Positions 48,877 through 61,239 of a stretch of DNA of 64,000 nt are shown piece after piece. Where the stretch lies: the NCBI GenBank assembly GCA_023376005.1, contig CM042151.1, positions 81,202,199-81,266,198 on the forward strand, given 5' to 3'. The notes under the pieces were generated by a model. That model searched no databases and was not told the origin of the DNA. It saw only the letters and a program-made list of their open reading frames with translations. Origin of the DNA: Doryteuthis pealeii (lineage: Eukaryota; Mollusca; Cephalopoda; Myopsida; Loliginidae). The translations under genes were made by a program, and so were the position numbers. Within the stretch, counting starts at the first letter, position 1. Every line of letters starts with the position of its first letter.

Positions 48877-50774
48877 TGCTTTTAGTTAAAAGATTCTTCT
48901 CCTCTGAAAATAAAATAAAGTTAATATTAACATAGATACAATTATATCTATCAAACATGCATATATAAAAGGCATATTGTTATTATATTGTTACTGTCAA
49001 TGTATGGTGTAGTGTTCTGAAATTTTCTCACATTGCCAAAATAGACCGGTGGTTGGTTCATATGACCAAGCATAAAGAAATAATTGACCTGCCTGTAAGT
49101 TAAATGACATCCAGCCAACCATATTCCTAATTTCAGAGACTTCTTTAGATTACACTCATCATGTATACATCTCCATGTATCCTTGTCAGAAAATTTGAAA
49201 ATCATTTGGTGTCTAGCATCAGATTTTCGATGCACATAACGAATACTTTTATTTTATAGGAATTTCACATCTCCTGCTTTGTCTTGAATAAGGACATTCA
49301 AGGCAAACAAATTCATGATAAAAAATAATGAAAATTGTACAAAAAGTATAAAAAATTATGGAAATATTAAAAGTGTGTAGAAAAACTATTGCAAGCTAAA
49401 ATTTTCAGATACAAAACTCACTTAACACTTCTCAACCAAAAAAAAATTTAAAAAATCATAAGTAAATCATTCGAGAAAGTTCATGAGTGCCGATTCATTT
49501 TCATTTTTTTTAATTAATTGTTTTAAATTTATTTTTCATTTTCAATTAAATTTTGAACATTTTGAAACGTTGACAAATCAAAATAGGAAAAGATAAAAAA
49601 AAACTCTTTTCATTCCAAACAAAAATATAAACAAAGTCTGTGATGATTCTACCTTGTTTGATGACATTCAATGAAAGAACTGTGGATTTAAACAGGTTCC
49701 GTTAAGGTAGAAAAAAAAAAAATAACGAAAACAAAAATAAAAAGATTTTACGTATTTGTTTTTTTTAACACTTAGCGCTTTTTTCTTAAACTAAAAATTA
49801 ATCTTTATTTTTTATCATAATTGACGCAATACTTTTAAAATTCATTATTCAACAATGTTTATCTTTTACTTTGAAATACCCGAAGTTCACATCTGCGTAT
49901 TTCAAACATACGAGATAGAAGTATATCGCTGTAAATAAAAATGTGTCTCCATATCTTTGTTCAACTATCGTCAAAAAAAAAAGGAGAGTTCTATCGTACG
50001 CGGTTATCTCCCCAGTTTCTGCACATCACTATTCTACCTTGTTTGATGACATACAAAGAAAGGACTGTGAATTTCACCATAGTCTACCGGACAGATGTTA
50101 GTGGAATATGAAATCAAGTCCAATGTATATTTTCTGATAAGATAATTTCTGATCTGAGATTCACTGTTAATAAAAAAAATGAAACTCCAAGGAAAATGTA
50201 ACTTAATATGATGTTAATTCATTTATAAGTTTAAAAAAAATTAAAGTTTAAAAAAAATTAATTGATGTTGTTGATTTTTTCTGTTCTGAGGTAAAAAAAA
50301 CCCCCAAAAAAACCATTGGACTTCATTTCATAGTCGACTAACATCTGTCATCTATGGCTAAAAAAAATTACGCCATTGAATTCACAGTCTACTCAAACAA
50401 AATGTATTTTTTAAATTTTGCTACTTTGGTTCTTCCGTATATCACATAACTATTATTTCGATTTTAAGTTTATTTATTCACTGGGTGAAATGGCTGTCGT
50501 CATATATGATGCTGTAAAAATCTTTAAAAAAAATTTTTTTTTTTAATAACATTAAAGAAAAAAAAAATAGAAATATTAAATTTAAAACAGACGAATTATA
50601 CGTTATACTCAATGAAATATTGTTTAAAAAAATGTTTAGAAATTTTCTTTCTAGCAAAAGACATGAAAAGAAAAGCTTAGAACTAATCTTAATCTAGATT
50701 AGTGTTAATATAGTGTTAATATAGGGACTGGCAAACAGAGCCTCAAAGTCATTTTCGACCAAATGACTTTAGCC

Positions 50775-51480
50775 CCCCTACAGAAAATAATTTACCAAAA
50801 ATCAGGGAATTATCGGATTTTAATGAAATTTTCAGTGTTTATTTATAGAAGAACGATCTTTATAATGCATTATTTATTTTATTTCAAAACTTTCTCATTT
50901 TTTCCAGGTCACTTAATTTTGACCCCCTTATGTTGAGGGCGTAAAATTATTTCGAGTTGGTCCTTACTTGATACTAATTACAGTATAAATAATGAGATAA
51001 AAGACCGAAGTTATGAATAGAAACAAAAAAGATGAGAAAATAAGTACCGAAAATCGAAAAATAAAATGTAAAAAAAGAATAAATAATTAATTTTTTGGAG
51101 ATTTCTTTTTTTACTCATTTCGCTAAATATTTAATTGGCTATTATTTTATAAAATAAAAAAATTAAACATCGATGTTTTTTCTGAGGGGGTATATTTTCA
51201 ATCGAGTTTTTCTTCAAAACTTATTACTTTCGTCAACAAAAATAAGGTTTGCATTAAGTAGATATTAATTTTTAGAATCTAAAAATATAACATTTTAAAC
51301 TCAACATCAGCATTTTCATATTTTAAATGAATTTTATATATTAATTTTTCATAGTAAAAATACTAAATTAAAGTTTTGAAATAAAATAACTAATGCCTTA
51401 TAAAATTCATTAATTATTAAATCAATACTGAAAATTTCATTAAAATCGGATAATTACCTGATTTTTGGTAAATTTTTTGC
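50775..51480 (+). repeat. FB1 inverted-repeat element, copy 3
   Basis: Closely parallel to 1-720, including CCCTACAGAAAATAATTTAC at the left and CTGATTTTTGGTAAATTTTT at the right. Confidence 0.8.
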
Positions 51481-51531
51481 AATCGCGAATATTACAGTAA
51501 AATTGGAAACAAGCACTTAAAAACAATGTTT

Positions 51532-51655
51532 ATTGATGTTTTAAAAACATCAATAACGAGGCTGACTGGCTGATGTAAAATTGTAAATTTTACATCAGCC
51601 AGTCAGCCTCGTTATTGATGTTTTTAAAACATCAATAACGAGGCTGACTGGCTGA
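51532..51655. repeat. Near-perfect palindrome plus third arm
   Basis: The arm TAACGAGGCTGACTGGCTGA occurs three times in alternating orientation around TGATGTTTTAAAAACATCA. The central 100 bp pairs with itself with almost no loop. It is much less diverged than surrounding repeats. Confidence 0.85.
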
Positions 51656-51961
51656 TATCGTCGAAAATGACCAACACAATTACTTTTAAATCTATTAAAA
51701 ATAAACTGCATATGTAATGATATTTTTCTTTTTTTAATTATGGTTATTATGTTACTTAACTTATCGATTTAGACAAAGTTTAACCTTAAATAATAGATTT
51801 AATTATTTCTAATTCGCTTTTAAAATTCCTAGCAGATGACAAATTTGCCTATCCCTAAAATATAAGAAACTTAAAGCAAAACACTGAATAATTTCTTGAT
51901 AATGAATTTAAGATTATTAAATATTTAATTGTATTTAAATAGATGAATAATCAAGACTTAC

Positions 51962-52089
51962 TTACTCATTTCTGTCTTGAGTAAACCAGAATTCAGAACG
52001 TGCGATCTAGTTGCCAAGAGAAAATGTAAGATTCGACAGAAGATCTAAACAACAACACTTGTGTCACTACGTGCCGGTAACTCACTTTT
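51962..52089 (-). other. Gene E exon 1 (5' untranslated)
   Basis: It contains TTCTGAATTCTGGTTTACTC before the donor (GAGTAA/GTAAGTC). A GT four bases upstream (GA/GTAAGTAA) is an alternative donor. Confidence 0.65.
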
Positions 52090-52136
52090 ACAATGGCGTC
52101 GCTTCCGTTTCCTCTGACTTTACTGCGCATGTGCGA
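52090..52136 (-). promoter_or_regulatory. Gene E promoter block
   Basis: In sense: CGCACATGCGCAGTAAAGTC, AGAGGAAACGGAAGC, GACGCCATTGTAAAAGTGAG. This is the best-preserved copy with D and F. The conserved upstream A+T block is at about 52185-52252. Confidence 0.8.
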
Positions 52137-52344
52137 TCTTTTAATAATTGAATCGTGTACCAAGAAAAGTAAACAGTGTAAAATAAATTTAGTTTAATTT
52201 AAAGAATTTATTTTAATTCTATTGAATTGTAAGGCAAAGATATCAATATTGGAGAGAAATTAATTAAGCTACCGATTCGCTGAAATCCAGGATTTCCTTT
52301 AAACATTTATATATACGCAATTTGTTGAAAAATCCGTTTTACAA

Positions 52345-53165
52345 AACAAGGTAACTCCCCGCCGCCGTTTAAAAAAATTACCAAAAATCAGGGAATTATC
52401 CGATTTTAATGAAATTTTCAGTGTTGATTTATCAATGAACGAACTTTATAATGGATTTGTTATTTTATTTCAAAACTTTCTGATTTTTTTAAGTCACTTA
52501 ACTTTGACCCCCCCCCCTTTGTTTTGTGGGCGCAAAATATCGGTGAGGTACCATACTTTCGAAACAGTAAGGGTGAATAAATAAAGAAATAAAATAAAAT
52601 AAAGAAATAAAAAAATAAGGATGATACTCTGGTAGAAAATAATTACTGAAAATCAGAAAATAAAATGAAAATAAAAAAAAAAAATAATTTTAGGAATTTT
52701 TTTTTTTTTTACTCTTTTCGATAATTATTTAATTAATTGGCTATTATCTTATAAAATAAAAAAAATATATACATTGATATTTGTTCAGTTTAAAAAGGTG
52801 AGGCGCTAAATTTTCAATAGAGTTCCCGACCGAAGATTAAAATTCAATACTAAAGTAAAGTAGTTATTAAAAAAATAATGTTTTTAGAATCTAATAATAT
52901 AACATTTTAAACTTAACATCATAATATTTATAATTCATATTTTAAATGAATTTTATATATTAATTTATCATAGCCGAATTTAATTACCTAATTTAAATTA
53001 AATCGGAAAGTTTTGAAATAAAATAACTGATGCATTATAAAATTCATTCATTGATAAATCAACATTGAACATTTCATTAAAATTGGATAATTCCCTGATT
53101 TTTGGTAATTTCTTTTCAATCGGGAGGGTTAAATTTATTTTGTAAACGGATTTTACGCCATCTTC
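52345..53165 (+). repeat. FB1 inverted-repeat element, copy 4 (both arms)
   Basis: The left arm (AATCAGGGAATTATCCGATT, GTTGATTTATCAATGAA) is mirrored by the right arm (TTGATAAATCAACATTG, TTGGATAATTCCCTGATT). The arms are roughly 160 bp, with about 480 bp between them. Confidence 0.8.
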
Positions 53166-53273
53166 GTATAATAGTTTACGGTCATATTTGAACAAATTTG
53201 AGGAAAAAAATCGTTTAAAATGTATTAAAAATAAATTACATGAGTAATATTATTTAGCGTTATTGTAGCGTTT

Positions 53274-53690
53274 GTTTGTATTCGCCTGGTGGAGTTGTCT
53301 GCCCCTTTTAGTTTGATGATGCCCGCTAGGGCACCAGAGTATTTAAGCGCCGGTTTCAAACACTTTCGCTCTCTTTATAGTTTCAGCAACTACGAGCCAC
53401 ATGGGGTAGATTCTATCTAAACCCTCTCGTGGGGCTCCGCCCCCCTTACATTACTGTAAGTCATCACAGCATGGACTATTCCTAGTCTCATGTCTGTGCC
53501 TTTTATTGTATATCTGTATCATTCATGAATGTGTCTTATCTTTATTTGTGTACCCCTTACCATGTACTCTTTATTATGAACGTTGTACACTGTTATCCAT
53601 GTGCTGTGTTATTAAATGTTTGTCTATTAACCTTTGTCGGAGTTATTTGTATACAACGTATGTATAACTTTGCACTAACGTTACAACAGT
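53274..53690 (+). mobile_element. Probable solo LTR
   Basis: It starts TGTAGCG and ends CGTTACA (inverted ends). It is richer in G+C than its surroundings, with a TATA-like GAGTATTTAAGCGCC near 53337 and a downstream GTGTTATTAAATG. It interrupts a repeat flank seen at 21710. No second LTR, primer-binding site or polyprotein is nearby, and no clear target duplication was found. Confidence 0.5.
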
Positions 53691-53939
53691 ATCAGACAAA
53701 AGAAAAACTGAAAAATAAGAATTAAAAAAAATAATGAAGCATATATTTTGTTATTGCCATAAATTCTAATGAAACTTCTGTCTTAGGAAGTGATTTTTTT
53801 CCTTGATTACTTTTTCAATGATCACTTTGAAGTCATAATTTGCTAAAACGAACATTCTCAGAAATACCAAAAAATAGGAAATTTCTGACAATTTTCTTTT
53901 TAGCAATTATTACTAAGGAACTTAAACAATAATAATCAA

Positions 53940-54350
53940 GGGAGAGAATCCCTTCCTATGTGTGTCTTGAGGGGATATGATTAAAGCCTACAAATATACA
54001 CATGGTTTTTATTCAATGAACCCTGACCTTCTAAACATTGCTCAAAATATCAATACCAGGGGTCCTAGATTAAAACTCCTAAAAAAATGTTGTAAAGCAA
54101 ACGCAAGACAAAATTATTTTAGTAACAGAGTGGTGAATACATGGAATAAATTATCATCATCAATAGTGAATGCCTCACCTCTAAACTCCTTCAAGGCAAT
54201 GTTGGATAATCTGTGGAATGATTATAAATATTCTGTGGAATTAAAATGAATGTTTATAAGGAACAGCTGACAGGTCTCAGACCTAAAATACTAGCTGAAA
54301 GGATATTATTAAGACATTGAATTTTCATTTAAATTTGTGGGAATAATAAA
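53940..54350 (+). pseudogene. CR1/Jockey-type LINE C-terminal fragment
   Basis: The frame 53977-54249 (MIKAYKYTHGFYSMNPDLLN, then QNYFSNRVVNTWNKLSSSIV, NSFKAMLDNLW) matches the conserved C-terminal tail after the reverse transcriptase in CR1/Jockey-like LINEs. RENPFLCVLRGD upstream extends it. The rest of the element is missing. Confidence 0.75.
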
Positions 54351-54886
54351 AAATGGTTGTCTTCTTTTTCTCCTTGTTTTTTTTGTTGTTTTTTTGTCCA
54401 ACACTTTATGACATTTCCATACTAACCTATAATCAAATAAAGAATTTTAAAAATATATAAATAGATAGAATGAAAAAAATGTTAAAACTATTTTTTTAGC
54501 AAATATTTATTTTCACAATTTCAAATTCTATAGCATATTTTGATACCCACACAAAAAAAAGAAAAAAAAAAGAAAGAAAAAAAACAAAAAAAAACAACAA
54601 CATATAACAATTAGTTTTCTAAGGGAAAAAAAAGAAAGAAAAAACAAAAAAACGTAGTTTTATTGCATTTTTTTAATTTTCTAGTTCTGGACCATTTCAA
54701 ACAGTTTTTTTAATATAAGGTTTAGAAAAAATCTACATGATCAAAATTTCTACGGATTAATATCTATAAAAATGGAAATGTAATTTACAATCAAAGGGTC
54801 AGTTTGATGGATTAAAATATATTTCCGGTAATTTTTCATGCACAAAACCTATTTTATTAATATTATCATTATTATTATCAAGGTGT
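54351..54886. other. A+T-rich spacer with poly(A) stretches
   Basis: Long A and AG tracts (54550-54650). Nothing recognised. Confidence 0.5.
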
Positions 54887-55228
54887 GCCAACAGCATGGA
54901 TTACCTTGACTCTCTCTCATTATCTGTCCCGATCAATCATTGCTCTTGGCAGTTTTTGCACAGAGCTGATATGAAGCTTAGCAAATTACCTAGAGTGATG
55001 ACATGCCAACAGCATGGATTCCTTTGACTCTCTCTCATTATCTGTCCCTATCAATCATTGCTCTTGGCAGTTTTTGCACAGAGCTGATATGAAGCTTAGC
55101 AAATTACCTAGAGTGATGACATGCCAACAGCATGGATTCCTTTGACTCTCTCTCATTATCTGTCCCTATCAATCATTGCTCTTGGCAGTTTTTGCACAGA
55201 GCTGATATGAAGCTTAGCAAATTACCTA
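54887..55228. repeat. 118-bp tandem repeat, three copies
   Basis: GCCAACAGCATGGATT starts at 54887, 55005 and 55123. The copies are almost identical, so the expansion is recent. A related single unit follows (ATC)n at 25270. Confidence 0.95.
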
Positions 55229-55434
55229 CTATGTCCCAGGGATCCCCCCCACCTCTGATATATGATATGTCATCAATAATCATCTCTGATTATTTTTTCT
55301 AAGAATATCATTGCACTAACAGTCAACACTATACAAAATATTTATCTTTGTGAAGATTAATTGCTTGAGAAATCAAAATACCACTAGAATATTCATCAGG
55401 GACACTCTACAGTCAATTTAAAAAAAAATCAAAA

Positions 55435-55961
55435 TCTTATCATAATGGAGATTATGTAACCGTCTGTCTGAAACCAAAACTACATCAGCACTGACGTCAT
55501 GATTTCCTTAGTTATTTGTTATATTCTCAATGATTATGAAATAGTCATTATTTAATCTTAATTAGCATCTTATTTATTAATGATGTCTCTATTAAAGTCA
55601 AGCTGAGTTAGAATTGCTGCAAAACTGTCCATATTATTAATGCATTTAAAATCTCAAAATATGTATTATATATGTGAGAAATAAAGATTTACATAGTACA
55701 TAGTTGGTATAATTTGCATAATGATTTTAACAAAACTGGGTTTGATAAATAATTATTTGCAGTTACTGATTTCTAATACTAAATATATTAAAAGCAATCC
55801 TATAATTTTATATAGAAATCATTCACAATAACATTAAAATAACTGTAATATTTTTGTATTCATTCTTATTTAGTTTCAGTAGCTTTTCTAATTTAATATG
55901 ATATTTCATTACATTAAAATTTAAATACTTGTACCCTGGTGGCACATACTTTTGCTCCTAA
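55435..55961 (+). mobile_element. Helitron-like non-autonomous element, copy 3 (diverged)
   Basis: The start TCTTATCATAATGGAGATTA and the end near GTACCCTGGTGGCAC, then CTAA, correspond to 56109-56757. The interior is shortened. Confidence 0.6.
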
Positions 55962-56108
55962 GTATAATTGACTCTAAAAGAAAAAAAGATTTTCATAGAC
56001 TTTTACATTATTTTGGGGTAATGTTTTTTAATTTGTGAAAATCTCAGAAAAAGGTTTTTTTTAAACATTGGGATAAATAATATATATTTATAATATATAT
56101 ATATGTAA

Positions 56109-56757
56109 TCTTATTATAATGGAGATTGTGTGTTTTTCTGTCTGTAACCGAAACTATATTCCTACTCAAGTCACAATTCTCTTAGTTATAGACATCACAT
56201 TCTCCATGATTTTATTTTTATTTAACCTCAATTATTAATAAAATTGTCATACATTATTAATACTGTTAACTATGTGTACATATTGACAACATGCAATTAT
56301 ATTTATATATACAACAAAATAGCGGTTTACAGTGTAAACGGGAAGGCTAATTTGCATATTAAGATTAAAAAATCGAATTTAATAAATATGTGCTTAGTAT
56401 TATTGATTTCTAACTGTTTGGTTTTATTTTAATGAATATAAGCAAAAATCTCTTCAATGAATCTTAAATGAAATCCATTAACAAGAAAAAATAACTGTCA
56501 TTTTATTCTTTACTTCCTCTCATAACTAAATATTTAAATTAGAAAAAATAACAATGAAAGACGAGAGTGATGGAAGAGTAAGTTTCAGTTGTTCCATTTT
56601 TTATTATACGCCCTGTTTCAAATCTTTTATACTCCCTCTGTTTCAAATCTTTTTATCTGTATTCTTATTTAGTTTCATTAGCCTTTCTAATTTAATACAA
56701 TATTTTATTACATTAAAACTTAAATACTTGCACCCGGAGGGTGCATATATTTGCTAG
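56109..56757 (+). mobile_element. Helitron-like non-autonomous element, copy 4 (best termini)
   Basis: The start is TCTTATTATAATGGAGATTG. The end is a perfect hairpin GCACCC-GGA-GGGTGC, nine bases, then CTAG at 56754-56757. The terminal structure is as expected for Helitrons. No Rep/helicase is encoded. Confidence 0.75.
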
Positions 56758-57479
56758 TATATATAATTATATAATAATAGTTATAAAATTGCATATAGAT
56801 TGGTAGACTAGATATTTACATATATTCCACTCATTTCTATGAGTCTAATCAATTATCATCACAGGGTAGTGAACATAGCTCCAGACAGCTCTCTTTCAGG
56901 AATTGACCAACCTACTTGGATGAAGGCATATCAAAACTACTGTGTATAATCCGTGTGAAAATGGAACCAGTTGTCATACAATTGGGTAGATAATTTGGCA
57001 CCTTGAACTTTCTTGACCATTTCACTTTTGTTTCGTTTTTTGTAGGAGTGGTGTTCAGTAAATTGTTATACCTTAAAAGATAAGACCATTAAGAGATAGA
57101 TGGGCTTGAAAAATGCTTTATTGTGAGTCAACTGTATCATTAAGAATTTGATTGAAAGTATTACTTTCTTTATGGTTCCTTCACCACAAGAATTCACAAA
57201 GATATGAATCTGTTTGAATGTCAAACTGCTTTTTATTTTGTGAGTTGGAAATTTCAGAACGCTCCAATGTACACTGGAGAAACTTATTAAGGGAAGTTTT
57301 TACTGACACCTTTTAAAAGAAAAACACTGCAATTGGTGGGCCTGGTATGACTGTAGAGATTGATGAACGGTAAGGTGAATATATTATAGGGGTACACTGA
57401 CCAAATAACAGTGTTTTTTTTCTCGAGGATATGCCATGTGGCAAGACAAAATAAAAAGTAGCAATTTTAGTAAAATTTT
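56758..57479. other. Spacer with decayed finger-like fragments
   Basis: TCACAAAGATATGAATCTGT, TGAATGTCAAACTGC and GTACACTGGAGAAAC on the plus strand hint at an old zinc finger. Nothing is readable as a gene. Confidence 0.35.
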
Positions 57480-58144
57480 ATTTTCTGTAAGTACATGTGG
57501 TTTTACTGAAATACAGATCAACAAAATGAAAAGAAAATGGATTTTCTCCTCTGTGTATCTTTATGTAATTTCTTAAATAAATATCTGTGAAATCCTTAAT
57601 TCACACATCTGAAATAAAATAGTTTCTCTCTTTTTTTTTTCAATTTTCCCATGATAATTTTTAGTAATGAAGGGGCCCCTTTGTGGGGCTAACACTTTAT
57701 TTTTTTTATGCATAGTATTTACATCCCATTTTAGGATAGAGGATGTTATTTGCTCCTCAAATACTATTTTCTTCCCTCTGTCCGACTTCTCAAATCCTGA
57801 GTATGTGAAACAGCAGAGAATAATTTTCTACCCCTCAATGGACCACTTAACTATGTTTCTCTTTCTAGTGATCCTTTCTTGATTTTGCCAGATTCCAGGA
57901 TCAGTATTAGGCGGGTCTGGTGGGGTATCCAGCTTAGTGTTGTTACTTGTGGTAGCATCACTAGGAGAAGGTACACTGTTAATTTCCTCATTATCCTGTG
58001 TGTATTTACAAGTAGTTTTTAAAATGCTGATCTACACACTTAACATCAAAACTGTAAGTTTCTTCAGTGTATCTGCATATGAATACTTAATTTTGAATTC
58101 TGTGAAGATGTCGATCCACACACTCCACATGAAAATCATTTTAA
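57480..58144 (-). pseudogene. Decayed distal fingers of gene F, interrupted by a LINE
   Basis: Two finger units between 58144 and 57994 and two more between 57630 and 57490 can be recognised on the minus strand, with stops. The LINE at 57631-57993 sits between them in a linker. Confidence 0.7.
57631..57993 (-). mobile_element. ZNF-linker LINE, copy 4: both ends, large internal deletion
   Basis: The 3' end (T run on plus, then GGGGCTAACACTTTATTT) matches copies 1 and 2a. At the 5' side the minus strand reads NEEINSVPSPSDATTSNNTK, DPGIWQNQERITRKR, IVKWSIEG, which looks like an N-terminal region with a Myb-like tryptophan motif. The reverse transcriptase and endonuclease are missing. Both outer junctions are in finger-linker DNA: GTTTCTCTC on the left, TCCTGTGTGTAT on the right. 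Confidence 0.75.
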
Positions 58145-59086
58145 TCATGTGTGTATTCGCATGTGCTGGTTGAAAGTAGACTTCTCTGAAAATGTGGAAT
58201 CACATACTTGACATGTGAATGGTTTCTCTCTTGTGTGTCTTCGCATGTGAATTTTCAATTTTGATCTCCGTGAAAATGCTGATCCACACATTTGACACGG
58301 GAATGGTTTCTCACCTGTATGTATTTGCATGTGCCTTTTTAAACTAGTATTCTGTGAAAATGTTGATTCACACACCTGACATGAATATGGTTTCTCACCT
58401 GTGTGTAATCGCATATGACGTTTTAGATTAGAATTGTCTGAAAATGCTGATGCACACACATCACAAGAAAATGGTTTCTCTCCTGTGTGTAATCGCATGT
58501 GTTTTTTTAAAGCAAAATTCCGTGAAAATGCTGATCCACACACTTCACATGAGAATGGTTTCTCTCCTGTGTGTGTCCGCATGTGACATTTCCAAATGGA
58601 TTCCAGTGAAAATGCTAATCCACACATTGCACAGGAGAATGGTTGCTCCCCTGTGTGTTTTTGCATGTGACACTTTAAACTAGACTTTTCTGAAAATGCT
58701 AATCCACACTCTTCACATGAGAATGGTTTTTCTCCTGTGTGTATCCGCATGTGACATTTTAAACTGGACGACTTTGTAAATGCTGATCCACACACCTCAC
58801 ATGAGAATGGTTTCTCTCCTGTGTGTACTCGCATGTGAGATTTTAAACTAGACTTCAGTGAAAATTCTGATCCACAAACTTGACAAGAAAATGGTTTCTC
58901 TCCCGTATGTATTCGCATGTGACATTTTAAACTGTAATTCCGTGAAAATGCAGATCCACAGACTTGACATGAAAATGGCTTCTCTCCTGTGTGTGTTCGC
59001 ATATGGTTTGTTAAATGATAACTACCTGAAAATGTTGATCCACACACTTGACAAGAGTAAGGTGGCTTTTCATCGTCCATGTTCAT
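58145..59086 (-). CDS. Gene F: poly-C2H2 zinc-finger protein, 11 fingers, intact
   Basis: This 313-residue frame starts [12 protein letters not shown], aligned with the family start. Eleven canonical fingers follow. Finger 6 has a tryptophan in the helix (SIWKCH), finger 10 is followed by a TREKP linker, and fingers 2, 4, 5 and 6 share KCH before the first ligand histidine. It ends HMRIHT and TGA, exactly at the end of the last finger. The acceptor (TTTACAG/AGGAG) is at 59261-59260, and the intron runs to a donor at 62125-62124. The upstream-ORF start has mutated to GTG in this copy. No effector domain is seen. It is presumed a nuclear DNA-binding protein. Confidence 0.92.
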   Translation of the reverse strand: MNMDDEKPPYSCQVCGSTFSGSYHLTNHMRTHTGEKPFSCQVCGSAFSRNYSLKCHMRIHTGEKPFSCQVCGSEFSLKSSLKSHMRVHTGEKPFSCEVCGSAFTKSSSLKCHMRIHTGEKPFSCEECGLAFSEKSSLKCHMQKHTGEQPFSCAMCGLAFSLESIWKCHMRTHTGEKPFSCEVCGSAFSRNFALKKHMRLHTGEKPFSCDVCASAFSDNSNLKRHMRLHTGEKPYSCQVCESTFSQNTSLKRHMQIHTGEKPFPCQMCGSAFSRRSKLKIHMRRHTREKPFTCQVCDSTFSEKSTFNQHMRIHT

Positions 59087-60394
59087 AGTTATTTAGAATT
59101 GATGATTTAGTGAAAATGTTGATGTACAAAGTTGGTAATTATAAAGAACTTCTGGTTTCTGTGCTTCTATGTGACTACATAGAAAATCTATCAAACTGTA
59201 GATCCACACACTTTCAACTTGAGATCCACCCTGTCAAGTTTGGAAACTCATCTTCTCCTCTGTAAATAGAATAGAGTTAATATTTAAAAAGAAAGAAACA
59301 ATTAACAATTCACAACAAAATTGTGTTTTTACAAATTTTTAAAAGTTATTAGAAGTTGAGTATAACTTTGATGAGTGGTGAGAGGAAAAATATATATTTG
59401 ATGTGCAAAAGAATGATTTCCACAAGCTTTATTTGATGAAACAATGAGTTTAAATTAGCAGTAAAAAGTTTCCGGGCAAAAAATAAAATAGACCAGAACG
59501 ACATTGTGAACTATTTCAAAATTCTGTTTAATAATAATAATAATAATAATAAAATAAGAAAAAAATAAACAAACTTGAATTAAAATCAATGCATTCAGAT
59601 TTTGCCCGAATCTTATTTGAAAACACTGATACATTTCAGTGTGAACCTGGGGAGTCCCCCCCTCACATTTGTTGAAGCAGTATTTAAAGGAATACTCCCT
59701 TCAAATTAGCAGCAGGAGCCACACACTTTTGATTGGATAGGTTCAACGGTGTCAAGTACTGTAAATAATACAAATTTCATTTCTTAGTTTAATTGCATAT
59801 CAACTTTTATGGGTTATCTAATGCCAATGCTATCCTTGTAGAAGAAGAGTAGTGGTACTATTTAACCCATAGTTGGGGGAATGAGGGCATTCAAACCTTT
59901 TTAAAAGGTATTTGAAAATAAACACATGAGCCACTAAACCACGAGGACCTCTCCACCCAATAAAAATTACATACATATACAATAAACAGCATATAAAGAA
60001 GTGATATTGCATTAACCCTTTATTTACCAGAGCCCCCCAAACTGCCTGATGACCAAAATGTTGGACTGTCTGAAAATGACCAAGATCGTTAGCTCTTAGA
60101 AAATGGTTAGGAGAGAGAAATGAATTAAATGAATACATTTCTATTCAGTAGTAAAGGATCAGTGATACAATAATAGACTGTCAACCTTTTAGGAAAACTG
60201 AATTAAAATTAATTGAATTGATTATTTAAGGTGAAATCTTTGTCTAAATCGAAAAGTAGTAACATAATGGGCATCAGTAAAAAAAAGGCAAAATAATATT
60301 ACACATGTAATTTATTTTTGATACATTTAAAACTATTTTTTTGGTTAATTTTTATATGAAAAATATGGCTGTAAATGCTGTCTGAAGATGGCGT

Positions 60395-61190
60395 AAAATC
60401 CATGTTTAAAAAATAAATTTAACCCTCCCAATTGAAAAAAAATTTACCAAAAATCAGGAAATTATCTGATTTTAATAAAATTTTCAGTGTTGTTTTATCA
60501 ATAGATCCATTTTATAATGCTTCAGTTATTTTATTTAAAAACTTTCTGATTTAATTAGGTATTTCTGCTAAATTAATATATAAAATTCATTTAAGATCTG
60601 AATAGTATGATGTTAAGTTTAAAATGTCATATATTTAGAGTCTAAAAACATTTATTTAATAACTACTTTACTTTATTATCGAATTCTAATAATTTTTTTG
60701 TCTAAAACTCTACTGAAAATTTAGCGCCCCCTTTTAAACAGAACAAATATCGATGTATATTTTTTCTTTTATAATATAATAGCCAATTAAATAATTATCG
60801 AAAAGAATAAATAAAAAAATCTCCAAAATTTTTTTAGTTTTTATTTTCATTTTTTCTCCCAATTTTCCGTCCGAATTTTCTACCAAGATAACATCCTAAT
60901 TTTTTCTTCTATTCAAACCTGCAGTCTTTTGTCTTTTTATTTATACTGTAATTAGTTTTTAATTTATATAACCCCACCGATATTTTGCACCCCCAAAATA
61001 AGAGGGGTCAAAGTTAAGTGACCTGACAAAAATCGTAAAGTTTAGAAATAAAATAATGTATTCATAAAATTCATTCATTGATAAATCAACACTGAAAATT
61101 TCATTAAAATTGGATAATTCTCGGATTTTTTTTTTTTTTTTCAAACAGAGGGGTTAAATTTGTTTTGTAAAAACACGGATTTTTTGACAA
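60395..61190 (+). repeat. FB1 inverted-repeat element, copy 5 (both arms)
   Basis: The left arm is TTTACCAAAAATCAGG and TTTTCAGTGTTGTTTTATC; the right arm is GATAAATCAACACTGAAAA and TTGGATAATTCTCGG. The orientation matches the other copies. Confidence 0.8.
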
Positions 61191-61239
61191 AATGGGTATA
61201 CCTAAAATATATACAATTTAGGAGGCATAAGATTCAAAA

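Larger units (their letters stand above)
48904..51961 (-). other. Intron of gene E
   Basis: It contains two related copies of TCTACCTTGTTTGATGACAT (49650 and 50033) with their surroundings, FB1 copy 3 (50775-51480) and the palindrome at 51532-51655. The GCCCCC-flanked FB1 start at 50774 matches the first bases of the window. Confidence 0.65.

Noticed and set aside
53525..53725. 66-residue hydrophobic plus-strand frame
   Set aside because: Inside the probable solo LTR; no conservation argument available.
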